A stretch of 64,000 bases of DNA, taken from NCBI GenBank assembly GCA_025024175.1, contig QCXZ01000001.1:41410942-41474941 (forward strand), written 5' to 3'. Below the pieces are notes generated by a model. The model saw nothing but the letters and a program-made list of their open reading frames with translations, did not search any database and was not told the origin of the DNA. Position 1 is the first letter of the stretch. The number at the start of each line of letters is the position of its first letter. Positions 55,559 to 64,000 of the stretch are shown here, one piece after another. The translations under genes were made by a program, and so were the position numbers. Origin of the DNA: Rhyzopertha dominica (Eukaryota > Arthropoda > Insecta > Coleoptera > Bostrichidae).

Positions 55559-56919
55559 CATGGGCGCCGAGTACAGGGGGGCTCCAGGGCCCAAGCTCCC
55601 TTAGAAACAAATCAGAGGGAGCTCATCCCCTCTTATTTATTTTCTTAACTTTACACGTATTTACACTTATGAGTAAAATAAAAAAGAATATAATACTACA
55701 AATAATTTTGTGGCGTGAGGAGTACTTCAACGAAAAATCGCACATAGAAAATTCTGTGCATCATTAAATTGTTAGTATGTTAGTAATATCATATATTTAT
55801 CTTAATTACGTAAATTGCGAAATGCAATTAATTAACTTTGTTTAATTTAAGAAAAAAACATCACTGTATATACGTAGTATATACATTCACAAAAGTTTGA
55901 TTTCTGTCCTTACTACTAGAAACCAAAGAGTTTTTTCTACAACTGTGACACAATTAAACATTTTGGCAAAAATACGAGTTTATTTTTGTGATAAATACTA
56001 GTAGTGCAATAAGAGACCGGACGAGACCAACAACTAAATTTTTATTAAAAAATCTGAAGGATTGCAGGGTACATGCACTTTCTTAGGTCTGAATATTCTA
56101 TGAGGCCTGCCAAATTTGGTAGACAGCTAGTAATGCGCTGTTTTTGTATTAATTAATTTATGTTAATTTTTGTACTTATATACAAATATAAAATGACTCA
56201 TGTTTACAAACCATTACCTGAAGCAAGCTCGTATTTTACGTTAAATGATCTACATCGTTGACTGTTGTAACACATTTTTACTATTTGAAAATGATATAAT
56301 TTGAGTAATACCTACCGCAAGACCATGTTTTGTTATTTTATAGACGAAGTGTCCTTTTCAAAACTTAATATTTATTGAAGATCCTAAATTTTCAAAAGCT
56401 CAGATAATGCTAATCTAATGCGGGATCTCTTGCCATAAAATAGTTTTATGCAGTATCTTCGTGTAGCACGGAGCGTTTGCTTTCTTTTTTCTGCTTTACG
56501 AAGGCTGAAAACATATTTGAGATCAACAATGTCACACAGAAGACTAAATAATTTGGCTTTACCGCATATTCATAAAAATCAAAATATTGATTTAAATACA
56601 GGCAAGATTGCTAATTTATTCATTAATAAAATAAAACTTAGGCGAAATACCTTCTTTATTGAATAAATAAGTACTTACAAGTTTTATTTTTAAATATGTT
56701 TAAGTAATAACTTATTTTGTTCTTGCTGTTAGTTTATTATTATTGTTTGTTACTGTATTCTATTACGCTAGTATTTTGTTCTCTTAATCAAAAAAATTTC
56801 CATGAAATAACGCATTTTTAACTTTTTGAACAAATTTACCTTGAGAAAAGTTTAACTGAAATCATACGACGCAATTTTATAACGAGCCCCTCTGAGATTT
56901 TGAAAACACGGCGCCCATG
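55559..56919 (+). mobile_element. hAT transposon relic, 1.36 kb, with 8-bp target duplication
   Basis: Terminal inverted repeats of 11 bp: CATGGGCGCCG at the left and CGGCGCCCATG at the right. CGCATATT precedes and AGCATATT follows, an 8-bp target duplication with one difference, the hallmark of hAT insertions. The G-rich subterminal GGGGGGCTCC block is also typical of this type. A transposase C-terminal fragment remains near the right end; the rest was deleted. Confidence 0.8.
56448..56666 (+). pseudogene. hAT transposase C-terminal fragment
   Basis: The frame reads CFLFSALRRLKTYLRSTMSH then RRLNNLALPHIHKNQNIDL. FS-x-L-x-x-x-K-x-YLRSTM-x-x-x-RL-x-x-LA-x-x-x-I is the conserved dimerisation motif at the end of hAT transposases of the ZMYM1-like group. 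Only these roughly 60 residues survive; the catalytic DDE residues are missing. Confidence 0.75.
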
Positions 56920-56927
56920 AGCATATT

Positions 56928-57358
56928 ACAAATCTGAACAAACTGTTTCTAATTTAAGCAGTTCATATTCATAAAATTCATAGCTTTTCCAAAACTCTTG
57001 TCATAGAACAACACAGAAAATCTTAGTTACCCATGTATATTATAATAGAGTAGAATGTTTTATTTTCGCTAAACTGAGTAGGTATGTGACCATTGCATAG
57101 TATTTTACTTAAAATAATATTAAGTATTATACAACTAGAGTAGAAATAAAAGGACTGTAGTTAACCAATGGGGGTAGAAAGCTGAAAAAGTGGTAAGTAC
57201 TATAAACAAGTATAGTGAACTGCACATACTGTTTAAGGTACTATCCCAAATCTTGAATTTAATTCCATTTTTTTTTCATTCACAATGCAGATACTGCACC
57301 AGCCCCGGTGTGGATTCATTATTACTATTCCATGTTATCACTTACGTACTAATGTTCC
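56928..57358. other. No recognisable feature
   Basis: AT-rich spacer between the hAT relic and the microsatellite tail of the next non-LTR fragment. Confidence 0.4.
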
Positions 57359-57390
<32 letters not shown>

Positions 57391-57450
57391 TGATAGTAAT
57401 AATGATAATAATAATAATATTAATATTAATAATAGTAATAATAATTTTAT
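57359..57450. repeat. (TAA)n microsatellite
   Basis: Runs of TAA/AAT broken by single changes (GATGATAG, ATTAATATT). It lies at the 3' side of the minus-strand non-LTR fragment 57,545-57,870 and is probably its simple-repeat tail. The isoleucine-rich ORF across it is an artefact. Confidence 0.8.
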
Positions 57451-57544
57451 TAACCATCAATTCGTTACATGGCGTGTCAAAGTTAGGTAGGATGTAAGAC
57501 ATATGTATATAACATATAAAAAGCTCTATTTAGAACGACAATAC

Positions 57545-57870
57545 AAGTAAAATACATTTACATGACAGAACTATTTAAAAACTCTTCCACTGAATAGAAC
57601 GCTTCCTTCAAGAGTTTCTATGATTTTCGCTGCAAACTTCGCTTTTGGATAGCTTTTTATGGTGTACGGCACTTTTTGGTAGAGCACGACTCCCCAGTAA
57701 TCTATGCCCTGTTGTGTCTGCTTAATCCTGTGCAGATGGATTCTTCGTGCTTCTTTGTTTCTAGTGTTATAATCATGAAATTCGTTTTTTTCAAGTTGTC
57801 GATGCTTGCTTGGACATATTTAAGGCAGGAAAGTATAAATACTGATGGTATGGTATCTTTTTTTCTTTAA
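57545..57870 (-). pseudogene. Non-LTR retrotransposon C-terminal fragment
   Basis: On the minus strand: FHDYNTRNKEARRIHLHRIK, then GIDYWGVVLYQKVPYTIKSY and SGRVFK followed by a stop. HxYNTRNK ... HR ... G-x-x-LYN-x-LP ... I is the standard end of many insect non-LTR RT proteins. It is preceded by a frame break at about 57,805 and followed about 95 bp later by the (TAA)n tract. A short, strongly 5'-truncated copy. Confidence 0.7.
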
Positions 57871-58198
57871 ATAATAAGTGCCATATTTGAATTAAACTAA
57901 TAACTGGCGGAAGCGTGGTGTTGCCACTTGTCTTAATGAAAGTGAAACAATTTTAGCAGCCAAAATATAAACTTATACAATTCATACGTAATTAACTTCA
58001 TTGAAATTGTCTCGTTTATTACGTATATGTCTCCCTCGCTACATTCGCTCGGCCACAAGCTGCACTTGTCCATGAAACTTTCCCATTACCTCCTAGTTAA
58101 ATAAATAGCATTTTTTTATCAACAACATTAAAGGACTTATTAAAGATTAAAATATACTAGCTGAACGGGGCACCCGGTTTATTAAACGATAAACTACT

Positions 58199-58365
58199 AA
58201 CGTTTGTAGGCTTCTCACAATAATGGCCGTAGATCTGTTTAAACGTTTATTAATTAAATAAGCCTACACAACTACACATAAGACATAACTTTCACAAAGC
58301 ATAAATAACTAAAATAAAAATGAACAGAGCAACACCGCCGCATGCTCTTCCCATACCCGAATCTA
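58199..58365 (-). repeat. LTR-like repeat, 3' copy of mag/gypsy-like element
   Basis: On the plus strand starts TGTAGGCTTCTCACAATAAT and shares GCCGTAGA, TTTATTAAT, ATAAGCCTACACA, ATAACTTTCACAA, GCATAAATAACTAAAA and CCGCATGCTCTTC with 60,790-60,915, in the same orientation. The two copies flank a minus-strand gag-protease region and are therefore best read as LTR portions. A MITE at 58,539 may interrupt the LTR further on. Confidence 0.55.
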
Positions 58366-58538
58366 CATAACCTCAAATATCCCCTCCTAACTTCCCTTCA
58401 CGCATCTCCCCAGTGCATAAGCTAAGAGCGGGAAATTCAAATTTAAATTTATGGCCTACAGTTCGGCAATCCTGACAAGATGACTGTCTCGGTCATCCAG
58501 CGATCTACACAACACACAGTCAATACAACACTCATAAT

Positions 58539-58714
58539 GGCCCCGTTGCACAAAGCGTGGTTAACCAGACCCCCTGGTTAACACGCGGTCAAGGGGCGGT
58601 TGTCATGGAAACGGTTCTTTTTAAGGGTTCTTCATTGGTGCTGCCTATGGCAACGGCTAGTTAACCGCGTGTTAACCAGAGGGTCTGGTTAACCACGCTT
58701 TGTGCAACGGGGCC
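58539..58714. mobile_element. 176-bp MITE, harbinger/ISL2EU-like
   Basis: The terminal inverted repeats GGCCCCGTTGCACAAAGCG and on through TGGTTAACCAGACCC match over about 50 bp with one mismatch in the outer 45. AT lies outside each end and could be a 2-bp target duplication, as in ISL2EU elements; this assignment is tentative. High similarity of its arms suggests a recent insertion. Confidence 0.8.
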
Positions 58715-59239
58715 ATACTGATACATAAGTCAACTTTTATTCAAGGCTGCATTACTGCCAGGAAGTAAATGAGGAACATTTTGAGCATCTTTTTTAATGT
58801 AAATCTGAAAAGATACAGCAATAAATTGATCAAACTAGACAAAAATTATCACCAGTCAAGAAAAAATGGCAATACATGGGTTTTTTGTCCATTTTAGCGA
58901 TAAAGAAAATTGTTTTCATTCTTTGCTTTCTTAGTCAGGCTCAATTATTGTATTTACACGTTTCTCAACTCAGAACCAATAAATTGTACAAGTATGATAC
59001 ATTTTTGAAATCAGGAAAAAATATCCTTTTCAATGATATGCCTTTTGACTCCCCCTTCCCATTTAAAAAATGCAACTTGCGCCCATATATCGGAAACGAG
59101 AGCTGACACCGAGTTGAAAAAAATCCATAAAATACATTTTAATTACCCATAGGCCAATGAACAATTTCAGAAAAATCGGTCGAACAGAATCTGAAATATC
59201 CTGCTGGTTCCATACTTTATAGCGTACCTGTATATTAAA

Positions 59240-60713
59240 GTTTTAATTTGTCTGAATAAGCCATTCGTCGCGGTCGAAAGCTTATAGTCAGAATGTTGTA
59301 ACTTAATAGACATCTCTGCATTACTCTCTTCTTTCTTAATGTGGTCAATATCATGTAAATTATTTTCATAAAGGCCAGCTAGCCAAACTCGAGAAACATA
59401 AGGAATATTTGAATTAATTTCCATCTCTTGCGCAACAGTAAAGTGCGTTTTAACGTAATCAATATTCATAATTTCAGTTATGTTTCCAGAGTTGTCGAGA
59501 TTATCACTAACATCATTATTAGCTATCTCTGTCATACCCAGTGGCGCAGCCAGAAAAGTATCTTTGGAGGGGGGGGGCAAAGCTCTAAACATAAGAAAAA
59601 TGTTAAGTACAAACAAGAAAAAACAGAAGAGGTGTGACTTAAATTATATGTTTAATTTGCTAAAATGTTTATTATACAACAAACCAATAGTTTGCAACAA
59701 ATTTGTACTGTTAAATGTAAAAAAGCTGCTCTTTCATTATCAAATTAATTTAGTTCCTGGGGGGGGCAGCCTAACAGAACAGGATAACTCATTGTTTCCT
59801 GTGGAACAACAAAAGATCAATATTTCAACGAAATATACCTAGTATTGTTACTTGAGAAACATTTATACCTTTTAAACTAGGTGGAGGGATATCTCTGTCA
59901 ATCAACTGATCAGAAACAATTCTAGACTTTATCAAACTCACCGGAGACCCACTGTCAACTAGTGAAATCAACACAAATTTTCTTTGACCTCATAAATTAC
60001 TCCTTCTCCACTAAACAGAGCTTCGGTAGCTGGCTGATGTTCATAGTACTGTCAGCTCCTGCGGATGATGCTGAAGTCCTGAATGTCCTTCTCTAAAGCA
60101 ATTAGAACATCTTCCAATCACACGGTTGTTATTTCTTGGCAACCTCGGCACACTGGAAATTGAAACCTGCACTGCAAACCAATCTTGAAAGCGCTTCTCT
60201 CCCAACACCTGTAGTACGTGCAGTGACATTTTGCACTGACACATTCATTACTGCATAATCCCACATGGCGAGTCGTCTGAGATGCTTCATTTGTTACATT
60301 CATCATTCATCATAACATTAAACAGTTCTTCGGAAGTATCAGTTTGACCTAAAACCATCTTCGCTTGATTCTGCAAATTGTTGTTGTCGAAGCCAACAAC
60401 TTATCCGGAAGTTGTACACGCTTTGTACCACGTCAATCCTTTTCATCCATAAGTCAGTATTTTGGCCCGTAGGTATCCTCGAACTTTGGCAACAGTCCCG
60501 AAATTTCGGCGTTTGAAAACGGCATCGACGTGGTGGTTGAATTAGTGGCACCATGATTAGCTGGCCAAGTACATTTGCTTCGCTTGGTTAACGACGATAT
60601 TTGTCACTTAAGAGAACTGAACGGACGCTAGCTTGCACTAGCTCGTCCACCGTAAGATATGGGGCTCCGACCTTTTGGCGTTCTTCAACCTCTTCGCCTT
60701 CACCTGAATTCAT
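59240..60713 (-). pseudogene. mag/gypsy-like LTR element gag-protease region
   Basis: After the LTR-like repeat at 60,786 comes AAGTGGGATGATGTGACG-type leader sequence, then ATG 60,713: MNSGEGEEVEERQKVGAPYL, a gag start. Further pieces across frame breaks are WMKRIDVVQSVYN (gag core), CSNCFREGHSG (degraded zinc knuckle) and FVLISLVDSGSPVSLIKSR, an aspartic protease with the D-S-G catalytic triplet (about 59,970). Beyond it GMTEIANN ... VWLAGLYENN and AEMSIKLQH lead towards RT, which is then lost. Several stops and a 296-bp insertion inactivate it. Confidence 0.7.
59539..59834. mobile_element. 296-bp insertion in the gypsy-like protease/RT spacer
   Basis: The gypsy frame runs SQVTILG up to here and resumes with MTEIANN beyond. 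ATACC flanks both sides (59,534-59,538 and 59,835-59,839), a probable target duplication. The insert begins CAGTGGCGCAGCCAG, a common transposon-type end followed by a G-run, but no inverted partner is seen at the other end. Confidence 0.6.
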
Positions 60714-60785
60714 CTTGACATGTGGTCACGGAAAATCTTCTTTTATCTCATAATCGTCACATCATCCCACTTCTAACTTACTGTA

Positions 60786-60924
60786 GGCTTCTCACAATAA
60801 TAGCCGTAGACTTGTTTAATCTTTTATTAATGAAATAAGCCTACACATAACTTTCACAACGCATAAATAACTAAAAATGAACAGAGCAACATCGCCGCAT
60901 GCTCTTCGTATACACGAATCCAGT
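60786..60924 (-). repeat. LTR-like repeat, 5' copy of mag/gypsy-like element
   Basis: Matches 58,199-58,365 in the same orientation. On the minus strand it ends GTGAGAAGCCTACA just before leader sequence and the gag start, the position of a 5' LTR end. Similarity stops at about 60,925, where unrelated minisatellite-like DNA begins, so the upstream part of the LTR was replaced. Confidence 0.55.
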
Positions 60925-61009
60925 TGTAGGGGTGGATAGCATACACTCCTCCAATTTGCTTGAGGCGAGTGTGAGCATTGGATATTCAGTTACCGGGGTG
61001 CGAACTTGC

Positions 61010-61900
61010 CCTGAAGAAGTCCCAAGTGTGGCAGATTGCCGAAACTGTCTCGCGATGGAAAAATCGACGTTTCGAAAAGCATATAGAACATTCTGTAAAA
61101 TTCATCGCAGGGGGAAGTGGAATGTTTGACGTTTCGAGAATGTCGTATAATATTCTGGAGGATTCAATAGAAGACGAGAGAATTCTCAAGTGTGGCAGTT
61201 GACGAAACCAACTCACGATGGGGAACTCAAAAATCGACATTTCGAGGTCATTAAACATTCTAAAAATTTGACAGGAGACTAGAGAAACCCCAAGTACGGA
61301 CCGAGACTATCTCATGATGGAAAAATCGAAAATCTACGTTTCGAGAAGCACCCTCAAGTGTTGCACATTGCTGCAACCTTAGACAAGGAAAAAGATGGAC
61401 ACCGCATGTAATAAGCCACAGTCTTATATACTAAATGGCACCGATCGGCAATGGCGTACTAGCATGTATGTACGGTATCTAGCTAGCAAAAATACGGAAA
61501 ATTGATATACACCGTACACGCCGTGAATTAAATTTCGTTCTTACTTGTGTGTAAACCGTTTTTTTACTCCAACTTTTATGCTTACAACCTGTACAGAAAA
61601 CCATGTTACACAACTGGTTTTGTTTGCAGCAAATACTATCATCTCTCCTTATCTAAGGCCGCTACCGACTCGCGGTGGAAATGGCAAAAATCGATGTTTC
61701 CAGACGTCATAGACGACGAAAGAACTCCCAAGTGTGGCATGTTGTCAAAACTGTCTCGGGGTGGAGATGAAGAAAATCGACGTCTCGAGAAGGTCACATC
61801 GGGTCAGGACGAAAGAACTTCCAAATATGGCACGTCACCGAAACGGTCTTGTGACGCAGACATTGAAATCAACATTTTTGAAGTCATTTTAAGGTTATCA
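61010..61900. repeat. Degenerate minisatellite
   Basis: The phrase CCCAAGTGTGGCA-x-x-TTG-x-CGAAAC followed by GTCTC, then GATGGAAAAATCGACGTTTCGA recurs at about 61,020, 61,188, 61,288, 61,353 (partial), 61,717 and 61,806 in one orientation. Spacing varies from about 65 to 360 bp. The 61,547-61,912 (plus) and 60,986-61,258 (minus) ORFs are translations of these units. Confidence 0.65.
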
Positions 61901-62730
61901 CAATTTTCATAACTTTATCAAACTGTCCACAATTGCATAGAATGTTCTAGTATTTTAAACATTGTGACGAGCGAAGCGGGTCTCTTCGGCGGGTCTACAC
62001 CAGCTAATAGCAAAATAGTAAGGAATACACTTACCGACAATAAATCTTGAAACTAGAATGGTGTATTTTTCTTGGTTTTTTCGTACAGCTTAAAAATACA
62101 AATCTATTTTAACGAAGGATTTTCCTAAACTCGAAACTCGATTTGGTATGCAAATAAGAGGGAACCCTAAATTAATATTGGAGACTGCAGTATATACATA
62201 TATCATTACTGCTTAGACACGTGTATCAATGCTTTGATAGATTCTCAGAAGTCTTTTTTCCAACGAACGCTATTTGAAAGATACATCAGTTGTAACTAAA
62301 GTTTGTCTACATTCTTGAGACCGCTCCTTGGTACAAGCATAGTCTATATGCCAGGTGTGCAGAATACATCACTTTGTTGCCGTAGTCCTGCACAACGTCC
62401 TGTGTGGGACTTTTCTAGTACACATCCTCTACTGTTTTTGGTGTAATTTTTGATATCCTGGGCCAAAACAGATTTTCTCGCGTTTTAGAAACTGATATGA
62501 GAGGACTTTCATGATAAAGATGCACAACGTATATAGACGGGAGGCAAGAGGAACGAAGCATTTTGGATCTCTTTTCCAGTAGTTACCACTAAACCATTTT
62601 TATGGCGAAACCTTTGCACTGACTAGGGTTCGCTAGAATTTATTTACAAAATTCATCGTCGTCTTGAAATACTCGCAGTGCTTACCAGTTTGGTGTAATA
62701 TTTGGTTTTAAAAATAACATAACCTACAAA
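61901..62730. other. No recognisable feature
   Basis: No ORF or repeat recognised. It may contain the eroded integrase region of the gypsy fragment that follows on the minus strand. Confidence 0.35.
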
Positions 62731-63698
62731 CTACAAAGGCCATTTTCTGATTTGATCTGTACTCCACAGAAAAATCATGATCTGGAAGTTTGATCCACCA
62801 TCTGGACACACGTGGATGTAAATCTCTTTTTAAGGCAGTTGCTCTAACTGGATTACAGTCAGCGATGTTTTCGATACAAATACACATGAGAATGTCCTAC
62901 TGCATGTACAGTTGCAAGTATTTTAAGGTCATAAGCATGGTATCTTGATTCACATGCTGTAGTTCGTTTGCTGTAATGGGCAACCGGACGTACTACGCCG
63001 TTTTCGTTTTTTAATAGAGCAGCGCAGCCTGCATCTGTGTGCAATTCACACTGGATTCAAAATTCAAAGAAGGAGTTGATTAGTGACTTTGTCGATAAGA
63101 AGATGTCTAGCTTGCTCTTACTTTCTAGATCATTGAAATGAATTGTAGTTCTTCAGCAAATCTGAAATGGGTGCAGCAATTATTAATAATATTTTAATAA
63201 AACAACGGAAATAGCTTGTTAAGTCTAGGAATTGACGAATTCTTCTAATATTTGTGGGAGTAACTGCACTCGTCAGGGCCATTAGCTCTCTCTCTTTAAT
63301 AAGACGTACTTATACCCTCACTTACGATCATACCGAGGTAGTCAGTTTTCGTAGGAAGAAGTGTACATTTTTATAATAACAAGGTGAAAACCAGTCAATT
63401 GCAAGACATTAGCACATTTTTTAATTATACCATAGTGTTTAGTCTGAGATGAGACAAAAACATTGTCTAAATATGTAAAAGCTCGTGTCCGCATTTAAAT
63501 CTCCTAGTGCTTTATCGATGGCTCTCTGATAAATAGATGGTAAATTTATATAGCCGAAAGGCATGCAGGTATACTGGTAATGTCCATCCGGAATAACAAA
63601 AGCCGTAAAGTGGTTGCATTCGTCCTCAACCTCAACCTAATGGAAATCATCCTTCATGTCAAGAGTAGTAAAATAACAAGCTTTGGAGAATCTGTCAA
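62730..63698 (-). pseudogene. Ty3/gypsy reverse transcriptase and RNase H fragment
   Basis: On the minus strand: RFSKACYFTTLDMKDDFH (RT block with the first catalytic Asp), FTAFVIPDGHYQYTCMPFGY, INLPSIYQRAIDKALGDL, then a badly eroded palm and connection, followed by ELHTDAGCAALLKNENGVVR, PVAHYSKRTTACESRYHAYD and LKILATVHAV (RNase H with HTDA and YESRYH-type motifs). TDCNPVRAT and RWWIKLPDHDFSVEYRSNQK (one frame over) finish RNase H. The YxDD box is not readable. It is a different copy from the gag-protease element at 59-60.7 kb, because its position upstream of that gag is out of order. Confidence 0.8.
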
Positions 63699-63699
63699 T

Positions 63700-64000
63700 T
63701 TTATTTTATTATTTCTAGCTTCGTCCCAGGTGAGGTTTCTCTTCCTCAAGGCCTCGGCCACTGTCATGTTCCATGTCTTCTGCGGTCTTCCTCTTCTTTT
63801 CTTTCCTTGTACTTTTGCCTCCCACACTAGTTTTGCTGGTCTTTCCTCGTTCATTCTCACCAAGTGCCCGAACCACTTTAATTTATTCTCTTTCATAGTT
63901 TGTTTAATCGACTCTATTTCCAGTTCTTCTCTGATTCTGTTGTTTCTTATTCTGTCTATTCTAGTCACCCCTTTAACACGTCTCAAGTATTTCATCTCTG
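63700..64000 (-). pseudogene. Non-LTR endonuclease-RT C-terminus, cut by window edge
   Basis: Reads KYLRRVKGVTRIDRIRN, IREELEIESIKQTMKENK, LKWFGHLVRMNEERPAKLV and KRRGRPQKTWNMTVAEAL. The LRRVKGVTR ... KWFGH-x-VRM ... RGRP-x-x-W order is the typical C-terminal region of insect endonuclease-RT elements. Its 3' end joins the gypsy RT frame at about 63,698, so it inserted into that element. The body lies outside the window; the visible frame is open, suggesting it is younger than the gypsy fragment. Confidence 0.8.

Noticed and set aside
57285..57497. 70-codon isoleucine-rich ORF
   Set aside because: Direct translation of the (TAA)n microsatellite.
59167..59616. 149-codon minus ORF as a host gene
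   Set aside because: It reads across the 296-bp insertion border, and its middle part continues the gypsy-like protease/RT spacer, so it is treated as part of that element.
60986..61258. 90-codon minus ORF as a gene
   Set aside because: Composed of translated minisatellite units, with no independent support.
1..64000. CRISPR arrays, operons, ribosome binding sites, replication origins
   Set aside because: The intron-containing gene and arthropod-type transposons show a nuclear eukaryotic genome. No regular repeat-spacer array was seen.

Overview
The window is AT-rich, intron-containing eukaryotic DNA, most likely from an insect or another arthropod. The evidence is one well-supported Y-box (YBX1 / ypsilon schachtel type) cold-shock-domain gene with canonical GT-AG introns, embedded in a dense graveyard of arthropod-type transposons. 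No operon, CRISPR array, rRNA or tRNA was seen. The order of insect cannot be told from this sequence alone.

Layout. Positions 1-29,600 (3' of the Y-box gene) are repeat-rich and gene-poor. They hold decayed Tc1/mariner transposases (0.5, 6.4 and 27.1-28.6 kb), a hAT-like element with a near-matching target duplication (3.9-5.1 kb), palindromic elements (10.3 and 22.7 kb), a broken THAP-domain gene (14.4 kb), jockey/CR1-like non-LTR fragments (12.1-21.2 kb), a gypsy integrase remnant (22.2 kb), an RTE-like non-LTR element (23.6-26.3 kb) and a Penelope-like GIY-YIG endonuclease ORF (26.3 kb). The Y-box gene runs on the minus strand from 54,687 to 30,331 in six coding exons whose phases all agree (852 nt, 283 aa). 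Its five introns are filled with transposons: a 2-kb palindrome interrupted by a 900-bp TTAA-flanked element, two 1.27-kb THAP elements in inverted orientation, a mariner deletion derivative, two Penelope-like remnants and another large palindrome. Positions 55-64 kb, upstream of the gene, hold a hAT relic with an 8-bp target duplication, a mag/gypsy-like LTR element with gag and protease on the minus strand, a degenerate minisatellite, a second gypsy RT/RNase H fragment and a non-LTR tail cut by the window edge.

How the parts relate. The only clearly functional gene is the Y-box RNA/DNA-binding protein. The rest is mobile DNA at several stages of decay. Two themes recur. First, a CUGANGA / stem / GAAA motif resembling part of a hammerhead ribozyme core lies next to Penelope-like GIY-YIG fragments or in inverted repeats at about seven loci. 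Second, THAP-type zinc-finger fragments of three different sequence types occur at four loci. Several elements sit inside one another with readable target sites, so the order of some insertions can be worked out.
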